NCBI GenBank assembly: GCA_031395645.1
Contig: JANNJM010000036.1
Location: 1 to 64,000 of the forward strand
Origin: SHZI01 sp031395645
Lineage (GTDB): Bacteria; Pseudomonadota; Gammaproteobacteria; Steroidobacterales; GCA-2729495
DNA: 64,000 bases
Direction of reading: 5' to 3'
Below, one piece after another: positions 25,612 to 32,675 of the stretch. Position numbers and translations under genes: made by a program. Each line of letters starts with the position of its first letter. Position 1 is the stretch's first letter. The notes beneath the pieces are model-generated. The model did not search any database. It was not told the origin of the DNA and saw nothing but the letters and a program-made list of their open reading frames with translations.

Positions 25612-26901
25612 CTAGAGCCGGGCGTCCACCTGGTCAGCAGGCAGCAGGCTCTTGATGTCGTAGAGCACGTGCTCCTTGCGACCCCAGGCGTGAATGGCCG
25701 CAGGTGCCATGTCACGGAACTGGTGGTGCGCCACCGCCAGCACCAGGCCGTCGTACTGGCCGGCAGCGGGCGGCTGGGTGAGAATGTCGAGGCCGTACTC
25801 GTGCTTCACAACGTGTGCATCGGCCCAGGGGTCGTAGATATCGACGACCGCGCCATACGATTTCAGTTCCTGGACGACATCCACCACCCGGGTATTGCGC
25901 ACGTCGGGGCAGTTTTCCTTGAAGGTGATGCCAAGCACCAGGATCTTTGACTTCGGCAGGCTCATGCCCCGCTTCACCATGAGGCGGATGACCTCGGTCG
26001 CCACATACAGGCCCATGTTGTCGTTGATGCGACGGCCCGCGAGGATCATCTCGGGGTGGTAACCCATCTCTTGGGACTTGTGCGTCAGGTAGTAGGGATC
26101 CACGCCGATGCAGTGGCCACCCACCAGGCCGGGCCGAAACGGCAGGAAGTTCCATTTGGTGCCGGCCGCCTGCAGGACCTCCAGCGTGTCGAGTCCCATG
26201 CGGTTGAAGATCAGGGCCAGTTCGTTGATCAGCGCGATGTTCACGTCACGTTGAGTGTTCTCGATGACCTTGGCCGCCTCGGCAACCCGGATGCTCGAAG
26301 CGGGATAGGTGCCGGCCGTGATGATACGGGCATACAGGGCATCGACGAATTTTGCCGCTTCCGGCGTGGACCCGGCGGTGATCTTGCGGATCGTCGTCAG
26401 CCTGTGCTCCTTGTCGCCCGGATTAATCCGCTCAGGGCTGTAACCCACGTAAAAATCCTGATTCAGCTTGAGTCCCGACACCTGCTCGAGGATCGGCGCG
26501 CAGTCATCCTCGGTGCAGCCCGGATAGACCGTGGACTCGTAGATCACGATCGCCCCCTTGCCCAGCACCTGGCCGACCGTGCGACTGGCCGAACGGAGCG
26601 CACTGATGTCGGGGCGTTTGGCCGCATCGATAGGCGTGGGCACCGTGACGATATAGACGTCGCGGCCCCGCAGGGCCTCGAGGTCGGTGGCAAATTTCAG
26701 GTTTTTCGCCGCCTTGAGTTCGTGGCTGTCGGTTTCCAGCGTGAAGTCATTGCCGGCCTGCAGATCGGCAATGCGCTTGGGATCGATGTCGAAACCGACG
26801 GTGTCCAGGTGCCGGCCGAACTCGACGGCCAGTGGCAGGCCGACGTAGCCGAGCCCCACGACGGCTACCTTGGCATCACTTATCTGCTTGAAATTGGTCA
26901 T
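25612..26901 (-). CDS. UDP-HexNAc 6-dehydrogenase (WbpO/TviB family)
   Basis: Nucleotide-sugar dehydrogenase of 429 residues that oxidises C6 of UDP-GlcNAc or UDP-GalNAc. It has KVAVVGLGYVGLPLAVEFG, TVPTPIDAAKRPD, ESTVYPGCTEDDCAP, GYSPERINPGD and the catalytic Cys in RPGLVGGHCIGVDPYY; the GGHCIGVDPYYL form separates TviB/WbpO-like enzymes from Ugd (GYGGSCFPKD). It is the first gene of the polysaccharide run, preceded by a 130-base gap after dnaQ. The product class is supported by sequence; which HexNAc is used is not. Confidence 0.93.
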   Translation of the reverse strand: MTNFKQISDAKVAVVGLGYVGLPLAVEFGRHLDTVGFDIDPKRIADLQAGNDFTLETDSHELKAAKNLKFATDLEALRGRDVYIVTVPTPIDAAKRPDISALRSASRTVGQVLGKGAIVIYESTVYPGCTEDDCAPILEQVSGLKLNQDFYVGYSPERINPGDKEHRLTTIRKITAGSTPEAAKFVDALYARIITAGTYPASSIRVAEAAKVIENTQRDVNIALINELALIFNRMGLDTLEVLQAAGTKWNFLPFRPGLVGGHCIGVDPYYLTHKSQEMGYHPEMILAGRRINDNMGLYVATEVIRLMVKRGMSLPKSKILVLGITFKENCPDVRNTRVVDVVQELKSYGAVVDIYDPWADAHVVKHEYGLDILTQPPAAGQYDGLVLAVAHHQFRDMAPAAIHAWGRKEHVLYDIKSLLPADQVDARL

Positions 26902-26973
26902 ATTCTTGCTGCGCCTGGCGCTGTTTTTATCCCTGCAAATTGTCCCAGATGGCGGGGCTTGAAGGCCAACACC

Positions 26974-27003
26974 GCCGTCACACTACAGCAGAAACGTGAC
27001 GGC
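26974..27003 (-). promoter_or_regulatory. Inverted repeat between dnaQ and the polysaccharide operon
   Basis: GCCGTCAC and GTGACGGC form a perfect eight-base inverted repeat with a 14-base loop, 29 bases beyond the dnaQ stop and about 75 bases before the first polysaccharide gene. It could be a weak terminator for dnaQ or an operator. No convincing sigma-70 promoter is visible in this gap. Confidence 0.35.
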
Positions 27004-27031
27004 CAGTAGGGCACGGCCAGGCTTACCTTCA

Positions 27032-27763
27032 TCAGGCGTCGCCACCCAGCGTGCGCCAGACGGTCTTGCCACCACTCTCCCTGTCGAGCAGGACCAGATG
27101 ACGTTCGTGCTCGTCGAGTTCCACGGCCGATGCGCGCATCACGGTGAGACGCAAGCCCTCGCGGACCACGGGACGCGCCACCGCCTTAAGCGCAGATTCC
27201 TGCGTCTCCTGCTCGAGCAGCAGCGCGGCCTGCCCACCGGTCATGCCGAGGTAGACATCCGCGAGGAGCTGGGCGTCGAGCAATGCGCCGTGAAACTCCC
27301 GGCCGGTATTGTCCACGGCATAGCGTTTGCAGAGGGCGTCCAGGCTGTTGCGCTGGCCGGGGTGCAGATGTCGTGCGAGGCTCAGGGTATCCAGTACCGT
27401 GCACAGGTCCGCGATACATGGCACCTTGGCACCCTCCTCGTCCGGATGGACCTGCCGCAGCTCCGCATCCAGAAACCCCACGTCGAACTTCGCGTTGTGG
27501 ATGATCAGCTCGGCGCCGGCCACGAACTCGATGAACTCCCGTGCCACCTCCGCAAAACGCGGCTTGCCAACCAGCATGTCGACTGAGATGCCGTGCACTT
27601 CCTGAGCGCCAGGATCGATATCCCGGTCGGGCTGCAGGTAATGATGCAGGGTGCGATGGGTACGGCGGCGATTCACGAGCTCTACACACCCGAGCTCGAC
27701 GATCCGGTGGCCCTTTTCGACTTCCAGTCCGGTGGTTTCCGTGTCCAGCACAATCTGTCGCAT
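27032..27763 (-). CDS. dnaQ: DNA polymerase III epsilon subunit (3'-5' proofreading exonuclease)
   Basis: DEDDh exonuclease of 243 residues. Exo I is in RQIVLDTETTGLEV, exo II around IIHNAKFDVGFLDAEL and exo III-epsilon in HGALLDAQLLADVYLGM. The C-terminal part after about residue 180 would contact the polymerase alpha subunit. The start at ATG 27763 gives the conserved MRQIVLDTET N-terminus; the longer open frame reaches into rnhA. It lies 19 bases after rnhA, a conserved pairing in gammaproteobacteria. Confidence 0.96.
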   Translation of the reverse strand: MRQIVLDTETTGLEVEKGHRIVELGCVELVNRRRTHRTLHHYLQPDRDIDPGAQEVHGISVDMLVGKPRFAEVAREFIEFVAGAELIIHNAKFDVGFLDAELRQVHPDEEGAKVPCIADLCTVLDTLSLARHLHPGQRNSLDALCKRYAVDNTGREFHGALLDAQLLADVYLGMTGGQAALLLEQETQESALKAVARPVVREGLRLTVMRASAVELDEHERHLVLLDRESGGKTVWRTLGGDA

Positions 27764-27782
27764 GTTTCTGACCCGACGCCTG

Positions 27783-28250
27783 CTACGTTGCTGCCCGCTC
27801 GGGCGATGATCCGGCAGCGAGGAGGTCGTCCAGACCGCGATTGGCAAGTGCATCCGCACGTTCGTTTTCCGGATGACCGGAATGCCCCTTCACCCAGTGC
27901 CACTCGACCTGGTGACGAGCCGCCGCTTCCTCCAGGCGGCGCCAGAGGTCCTCGTTTTTCACCGGTTTGCGGGCGGCCGTTCGCCAGCCCGAAGCCTTCC
28001 ACTTGGGCAACCACTCGCCGATACCCTTCCTGACGTACTCGGAGTCGGTATAAACGGCGACCGCGCAGGGGCGGCTGAGCGCCTGCAAACCTTCGATTGC
28101 CGCCATCAGCTCCATACGGTTGTTGGTGGTCAAAAGGGCGCCGCCGGAGAGTTCTCGCTCCTGGCCCCGCGTGCGCAGGAGCACCCCCCACCCCCCGGGC
28201 CCCGGATTGCCGCGGCACGCGCCATCAGTGTAGAGCTCCACGTCGGTCAT
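27783..28250 (-). CDS. rnhA: Ribonuclease HI
   Basis: Removes RNA from RNA-DNA hybrids. It has 155 residues, the usual size. The four acidic active-site residues are seen in LYTDGACRGNPGPGGWG, NNRMELMAAIEGL, VYTDSEYVRKGI and HPENERADALAN, and the basic handle region WLPKWKASGWRTA is present. The ATG at 28250 overlaps the upstream methyltransferase stop as ATGA, and dnaQ follows. Confidence 0.97.
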   Translation of the reverse strand: MTDVELYTDGACRGNPGPGGWGVLLRTRGQERELSGGALLTTNNRMELMAAIEGLQALSRPCAVAVYTDSEYVRKGIGEWLPKWKASGWRTAARKPVKNEDLWRRLEEAAARHQVEWHWVKGHSGHPENERADALANRGLDDLLAAGSSPERAAT

Positions 28251-28990
28251 GCTGCATTCCGCGTGGAGGGATTGACGAGGCCGCCAACCAGCTGGGTGCG
28301 ACGGCGAAACACCGGGCGGATGGGAGTTACGGTAAAGACTTCCTTGCGGGCCAGAAGCAGGTAGCAGCTGGCCAGCGGATGCCAGCGCCGAAAATGGGCG
28401 GGAGTCAGGGGCCACTGGCCGGCATCGCGATCCCCTTGGGGTGATTGCGCCGGAACGGTCGTGAACGGCCGATACACAGGTGCTGCGAGGTGATGGAAAC
28501 GGGCAGGCTGGACGTGGTAGTCGAGGAGGTGCAGCCAGTCCCGCAGCCGAAACTCGGACACCATGCGCTGGCTACCGGTCGGAAACCTGCGCCGGGACAG
28601 GTAGTGGCGTACGCCCCACCATCCCCAGGGATTCAGGCCCGTGATGACCACGTGGCCGTCCGGCCGGAGAATCCGGTCGACTTCGCGCAGCACGGCGTGC
28701 GGATCTGCCGTGGTCTCGAGTACGTGCGGGAGGAAGACCGCATCGATCGAGTCAGTGGCCACCGCAAGGTCCTCCGGGGCGCTCAAGAAGTCCACCCCCG
28801 GGCCACTCACCGGAGCGACCACCGCGTAACGCCGGGTACGGGCGTACCGCCGAAAAAGTGCAGGGTCGCCCCAGGTGCCAATCTGGAGGAACTGGTCACC
28901 GAAGATGTTCTCAAAGGCGGCCGCAACCTGGCGAGACTCCTCGCGCAGCAGGTCCGTACCGGTCCCAGTCTCGAGCCAATGAGCGCGCAT
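28247..28990 (-). CDS. SAM-dependent methyltransferase (YafS-like)
   Basis: A 247-residue class I methyltransferase-like protein. It contains LQIGTWGDPALFRRYARTRR, SAPEDLAVATDSIDAVFLPHVLETTADP (motifs II-III region) and ILRPDGHVVITGLNPWGWWG. The canonical glycine-rich motif I is weak. The same gene order (methyltransferase, rnhA, dnaQ) occurs in E. coli with yafS. The start is at ATG 28990, where TAATAT lies only six bases upstream, hinting at a very short or absent leader. Its substrate is unknown. Confidence 0.85.
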   Translation of the reverse strand: MRAHWLETGTGTDLLREESRQVAAAFENIFGDQFLQIGTWGDPALFRRYARTRRYAVVAPVSGPGVDFLSAPEDLAVATDSIDAVFLPHVLETTADPHAVLREVDRILRPDGHVVITGLNPWGWWGVRHYLSRRRFPTGSQRMVSEFRLRDWLHLLDYHVQPARFHHLAAPVYRPFTTVPAQSPQGDRDAGQWPLTPAHFRRWHPLASCYLLLARKEVFTVTPIRPVFRRRTQLVGGLVNPSTRNAA

Positions 28991-29024
28991 GGGCCTATAT
29001 TAGCCCAGGCCCGTCGCCGAGCCT

Positions 29025-29030
29025 TACAAT
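29025..29030 (+). promoter_or_regulatory. Possible -10 element of fabI
   Basis: TACAAT lies 37 bases before the fabI ATG in the divergent gap between the YafS-like gene and fabI. No good -35 is seen at the usual distance, so this is a weak call. Confidence 0.3.
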
Positions 29031-29067
29031 GCGGACTTTCGCAATCCGCACTTCAAGTGAGGCGCCC

Positions 29068-29844
29068 ATGGGATTTCTTGCTGGCAAACGCGCACTGATT
29101 GTCGGCGTCGCAAGCGAACGCTCAATCGCCTGGGGTATCGCCCAGGCCATGGCCCGGGAGGGTGCCAGCCTGGCGTTTACGTACCAGACCGAGCGACTCG
29201 GCGAACGGGTGCGGGACATGGCGACTGAGACGGGCTCGACACTCTGCCTCCCGCTGGATGTCGCCAGCGACGATGAAATCAAGCGCATGTACGAGACGCT
29301 GGGCGCCAGCTGGACCAGTGTGGACGTGATCGTGCACTCCGTGGCTTTCGCGCCGCGCGACCAGCTCGCAGGCGGCTACCTGGACTCCGTCACCCGCGAA
29401 GGGTTCCGGATTGCCCACGACATCAGCAGCTACAGCTTTGCCGCCCTTGCCAAGTATGGGCGCCAATTACTCTCTCCGTCATCAGCCCTCCTCACGCTCA
29501 CCTACCTCGGCGCGGTGCGGGCCATTCCCAACTACAACGTTATGGGACCGGCGAAAGCGAGCCTGGAAGCGAACATCCGCTTCATGGCGGCGGAGCTGGG
29601 CGCGTCCGGGACACGGGTAAACGGTATCTCGGCGGGGCCCATCAAGACCCTGGCAGCGGCCGGCATCAGCGGTTTCCGGTCGATGCTCCAGAATGTTGCC
29701 AGTGCGACTCCGATCCGTCGCAACGTGACCATAGAGGACGTGGGCAATGCGGCCGCGTTCCTGTGTTCGGACCTGGCCGCCGGCATCACCGGTGAAATCA
29801 TTTACGTAGACGGAGGCTACAGCCACATTGGCATGCATCTCTGA
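29068..29844 (+). CDS. fabI: Enoyl-ACP reductase (NADH)
   Basis: Catalyses the last reduction of each fatty acid elongation cycle. It has 258 residues. The divergent SDR motif GFLAGKRALIVGVASERSIAWGIA, the VHSVAFAP region, and the active-site pattern TLTYLGAVRAIPNYNVMGPAKASLEA (Tyr-x6-Lys) are characteristic of FabI, as are GISAGPIKTLAA and YVDGGYSHIGM. The ATG at 29068 is supported by GAGG five bases upstream. It is convergent with ppiD with a 20-base gap, and beside ppiD as in pseudomonads. Confidence 0.97.
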   Translation: MGFLAGKRALIVGVASERSIAWGIAQAMAREGASLAFTYQTERLGERVRDMATETGSTLCLPLDVASDDEIKRMYETLGASWTSVDVIVHSVAFAPRDQLAGGYLDSVTREGFRIAHDISSYSFAALAKYGRQLLSPSSALLTLTYLGAVRAIPNYNVMGPAKASLEANIRFMAAELGASGTRVNGISAGPIKTLAAAGISGFRSMLQNVASATPIRRNVTIEDVGNAAAFLCSDLAAGITGEIIYVDGGYSHIGMHL

Positions 29845-29864
29845 GGCCGACCTCTCGAGACGAC

Positions 29865-31793
29865 CTAAAGAGCTTCTGCGTCCTCAACCTTGAACAGGTC
29901 TGGAGCAACCACCACGTCGGCCGAATCACGCAGCTGTGCTGCGAGGGCCTCTGTTTCACCGCCGGCCACTCGCTGGGCAAGGGCCTTCTTGCGCTCGTCC
30001 CGCTGTTCCTGCGGTATGCCTTCTGGCTCTCCGGGAGCCACGGACCGGAGCTGGAATACGGCGTAACTCCCGTCGCTGAGGCTGACACCCTGCACGACAG
30101 CCCTGCCGCCTGCTGTCCCGTCGGGTTTGGCGGCACGAAACACGGCGGCCAGAAGCTCTGGCGGCAGTGTCGGCGACCGCCGGGTCAGCGGCCCTGCTTC
30201 AGTCAGCTGCAACCCGGCAGCACCGAGCACGACAGACAGGCTCTCGCCAGCAGTAACCTGCTGCACGATCGCCTTGCCACGGCGTTCTGCCTCGGTCGTG
30301 GCCCGCAAGGCGCGCAAGCGTCCAACGATTTCGTCGCGCACCTGATCCAGTGGCCGTAGCAACGGCTGCTGGTGCTCGGCTACCCGCGCCACGATCGCAC
30401 GGGTGTCATCGAGTTCAATCAATGGGGTATTTTCACTGCCATCGAGAACGCCCGGGGAGAAAACGGCGTTGCTCAGATCGGCGTTGTTGCCAAATGGCCC
30501 GCCATTCGTGCGGGTGTACCCTGCAAATTGCCGGACCGTCAGGCCGGTATCCTTGGCGACTGACTCAAGGGAGGTGGGGTTCTCGAGGGCCAGATCGTCC
30601 AGCCGCTCGGCGAGCGCGTAGAACTCGTCCTGCGCCTTTTGCCTGCGCAATTCATCCGTGAGCTGTGCACGAACTTCATCGAAGCTGCGCTCGGCACCGG
30701 GACGCAACTCGTCGAGGCGGATGATGTGATAGCCGAACTCAGTCTTGACCGGGGCTGACGTGGCACCGGGTGCCAGAGCAAACAGGGCGTCTTCAAATGC
30801 CGGGACGTAGTTACCCCGTGCTGCAAAGCCCAGGTCGCCACCCCGGCTTGCCGAACCCGTATCGCTGGAATATTGGCCGGCCAGTGCCGCAAAGTCCCCG
30901 CCCTTCGCAAGCTTGCCGGCGATTTCGTCAGCCAGCGCCCTGGCCGCGGCATCGGTGCGGCTGGCGTCGATCGCTATCAGGATGTGCCGTGCCCGGCGCT
31001 CCTCAGCGGAACGAAAGCGGGTGGGATCGGCGTCGTAGGCCGTCCGCAGGGCGTCCTCGTCCGGAGTGTAGTCCTGTGCAAGGTCCGGGAGTGCAACTTC
31101 CACATACTCGAGTGTGGCGCTCTCGGGCGACTGAAACTGGCTGCCGTTGACGGCGTAGTAGGACTGCACGTCCGCATCACTCACTTCAATCGCAGCGCCC
31201 AGGGTCCGGGGATCCAACAGCACGTAGCCGACGTCTCTGCGCTCCTGGTCCAGCGCAATGACACGGCGGAATTCGGCAGGCGTGAAGAAAGAGCTTTCGA
31301 CGAGGCCCTCCTGCAGCTGGCGCACTGCCAGAAAGGCCTGCTGATCCCGCTCGAAGGCGGCTGGCGTGATTCCCTGGGAAACCAGCGTGGCATCGTAGGC
31401 CGGTTTGGAAAACTGCCCACCCACCTGAAAGACGGGCATGTCGCGGATGTAGTCAATCACCCGTGAACTACTGACCCGGAACCCGAGGTCCCGGACGTAC
31501 TGAGTAACGGCACGATTGAGCACCAGCCCGTCCAGAACCTGGCGCTTCAGCTGCTCCTCGGCGGCCGGCGGTAGCTCTCCACTCGCCGCCTGCTGCTCGG
31601 CAACCAGTCGATTCTGAAAGACCCGCTGGAAGTCGGCGGTCGGGATCTCTTCACCGTTGACCCGGGCAGCGAATCCAGACCCGCTGACCGTAAAGTCACT
31701 GCTGACAAACGTCAGCGCAAGTGGCACCGCAATGAGCAGGAGCACGGCGAAGGCCACCCAGCCCTGGAGCTTCTCCCGGATATTTTGCAGCAT
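29865..31793 (-). CDS. ppiD: Periplasmic folding chaperone PpiD (SurA-N/parvulin)
   Basis: Inner-membrane-anchored chaperone of 642 residues at the Sec translocon exit. One N-terminal helix (GWVAFAVLLLIAVPLALTFV) leads to a SurA-N-like domain (about 35-200), a parvulin domain (about 250-370, RARHILIAID, FAALAGQYSSDTGSASRGGDLGF and GYHIIRLDEL) and a C-terminal domain. It lies directly downstream of tRNA-Val, tRNA-Asp and hupB as in Pseudomonas. The parvulin motif looks intact, though PpiD is often a weak isomerase. Confidence 0.95.
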   Translation of the reverse strand: MLQNIREKLQGWVAFAVLLLIAVPLALTFVSSDFTVSGSGFAARVNGEEIPTADFQRVFQNRLVAEQQAASGELPPAAEEQLKRQVLDGLVLNRAVTQYVRDLGFRVSSSRVIDYIRDMPVFQVGGQFSKPAYDATLVSQGITPAAFERDQQAFLAVRQLQEGLVESSFFTPAEFRRVIALDQERRDVGYVLLDPRTLGAAIEVSDADVQSYYAVNGSQFQSPESATLEYVEVALPDLAQDYTPDEDALRTAYDADPTRFRSAEERRARHILIAIDASRTDAAARALADEIAGKLAKGGDFAALAGQYSSDTGSASRGGDLGFAARGNYVPAFEDALFALAPGATSAPVKTEFGYHIIRLDELRPGAERSFDEVRAQLTDELRRQKAQDEFYALAERLDDLALENPTSLESVAKDTGLTVRQFAGYTRTNGGPFGNNADLSNAVFSPGVLDGSENTPLIELDDTRAIVARVAEHQQPLLRPLDQVRDEIVGRLRALRATTEAERRGKAIVQQVTAGESLSVVLGAAGLQLTEAGPLTRRSPTLPPELLAAVFRAAKPDGTAGGRAVVQGVSLSDGSYAVFQLRSVAPGEPEGIPQEQRDERKKALAQRVAGGETEALAAQLRDSADVVVAPDLFKVEDAEAL

Positions 31794-31814
31794 CGACTTG
31801 CGCGTTATGGTTGG

Positions 31815-31891
31815 TGGCGGAGTGGACGGGACTCGAACCCGCGACCCCCGGCGTGACAGGCCGGTATTCTAACCAACTGAACTACCACTCC
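31815..31891 (-). tRNA. tRNA-Asp (GTC)
   Basis: A 77-base cloverleaf on the minus strand, with GGAGTGG/CCACTCC acceptor stem, anticodon loop CTGTCAC (anticodon GTC) between CCGGC and GCCGG, T-loop GGTTCGAGTCC and an encoded CCA end. It lies 22 bases before ppiD. Confidence 0.97.
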
Positions 31892-31971
31892 ACTTTTTAA
31901 GAATTCAAAGTCACCGCCGGAAACCCGAGTTTTCACGCCCAGCAGGCGCCAACTCCCCGCTCGTTCCGGGT

Positions 31972-32047
31972 TGGTGGGTGCTGAGGGGCTCGAACCCCCG
32001 ACCTTCGCCTTGTAAGGGCGACGCTCTTCCAGCTGAGCTAAGCACCC
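31972..32047 (-). tRNA. tRNA-Val (TAC)
   Basis: A 76-base cloverleaf with GGGTGCT/AGCACCC acceptor stem, anticodon loop CTTACAA (anticodon TAC), GGTTCGAGCCC T-arm and encoded CCA. Co-directional with tRNA-Asp 80 bases downstream. Confidence 0.97.
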
Positions 32048-32086
32048 TGCAGCCGGCTCGACGATATTCCAGAGATCCAAACGTCA

Positions 32087-32124
32087 GCGCCCCGTGCCGG
32101 CACCGATGTGCCAGTACGGGGCGC
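32087..32124 (-). terminator. Strong hairpin after hupB
   Basis: On the minus strand GCGCCCCGT pairs with ACGGGGCGC, enclosing a second perfect GGCAC-ATCG-GTGCC stem. It lies 28 bases beyond the hupB stop and before tRNA-Val. The following bases (TGACGTTTGG) are only weakly U-rich, so termination may be partial. Confidence 0.55.
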
Positions 32125-32152
32125 CTGATGGTGAGCGCTCCGGCCTAGTCAC

Positions 32153-32425
32153 CTAGTTTACGGCATCCTTCAGGGCCTTCCCAGCCTTAAAGCCAGGAAC
32201 CCTGCTCGCTGCAATCTGGATAGTTTCCCCCGTCCGCGGGTTACGGCCCTGTCGGGCGGCCCGCGACTTTACCGCAAACGTCCCAAATCCGACCAACGAG
32301 ACATCGCTGCCGGACTTCAGAGCCTTGGTCACGGCACCGATTACCGCGTCTACGGCGCGCGTGGCATCAGCCTTCGACAGCCCGGCATCGTCCGCGACCA
32401 CTTCGATCAAGTCACCCTTGTTCAT
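32153..32425 (-). CDS. hupB: Nucleoid protein HU-beta
   Basis: A 90-residue DNA-bending histone-like protein. It begins MNKGDLIEVVADDAGLSKAD and contains SLVGFGTFAVKSRAARQGRNPRTGE, the beta-arm with the conserved RNP tip, then FKAGKALKDAVN. The ATG at 32425 has AAGG seven bases before it; upstream frame extension is spurious. It has its own strong promoter 170 bases upstream and follows lon, as in other gammaproteobacteria. Confidence 0.98.
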   Translation of the reverse strand: MNKGDLIEVVADDAGLSKADATRAVDAVIGAVTKALKSGSDVSLVGFGTFAVKSRAARQGRNPRTGETIQIAASRVPGFKAGKALKDAVN

Positions 32426-32594
32426 CAACATACCTTCAGAAGTAAACGAGTTAACCCTCGTCACCGCTGTCATGAGACCAAAGAAGCCCCCCCAAACCTC
32501 ACCGGGCCTACTTAGTCTCAATGACTTCAGTGACGTCCCCAAGATCCGGTGACGGTCGCTGCCGGAAAACAGCAGCCAGACGCTAGTAGCAAAG

Positions 32595-32624
32595 CTTATA
32601 CCAAGGCTGAAAAACGGCTGTCAA
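32595..32624 (-). promoter_or_regulatory. hupB promoter
   Basis: A perfect TTGACA (32624-32619), an 18-base spacer and TATAAG (32600-32595) make a strong sigma-70 promoter between lon and hupB. The implied start near 32588 gives a leader of about 160 bases. Confidence 0.75.
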
Positions 32625-32675
32625 CCTCGCCGTCCGGGAATCTTGCCGCTGTTCGCCGGCCTATTGTGCGCGATT

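Noticed and set aside
24600..25655. Plus-strand open frame of 351 codons
   Set aside because: Antisense to the epimerase gene, His/Val/Gly-rich without domain signals.
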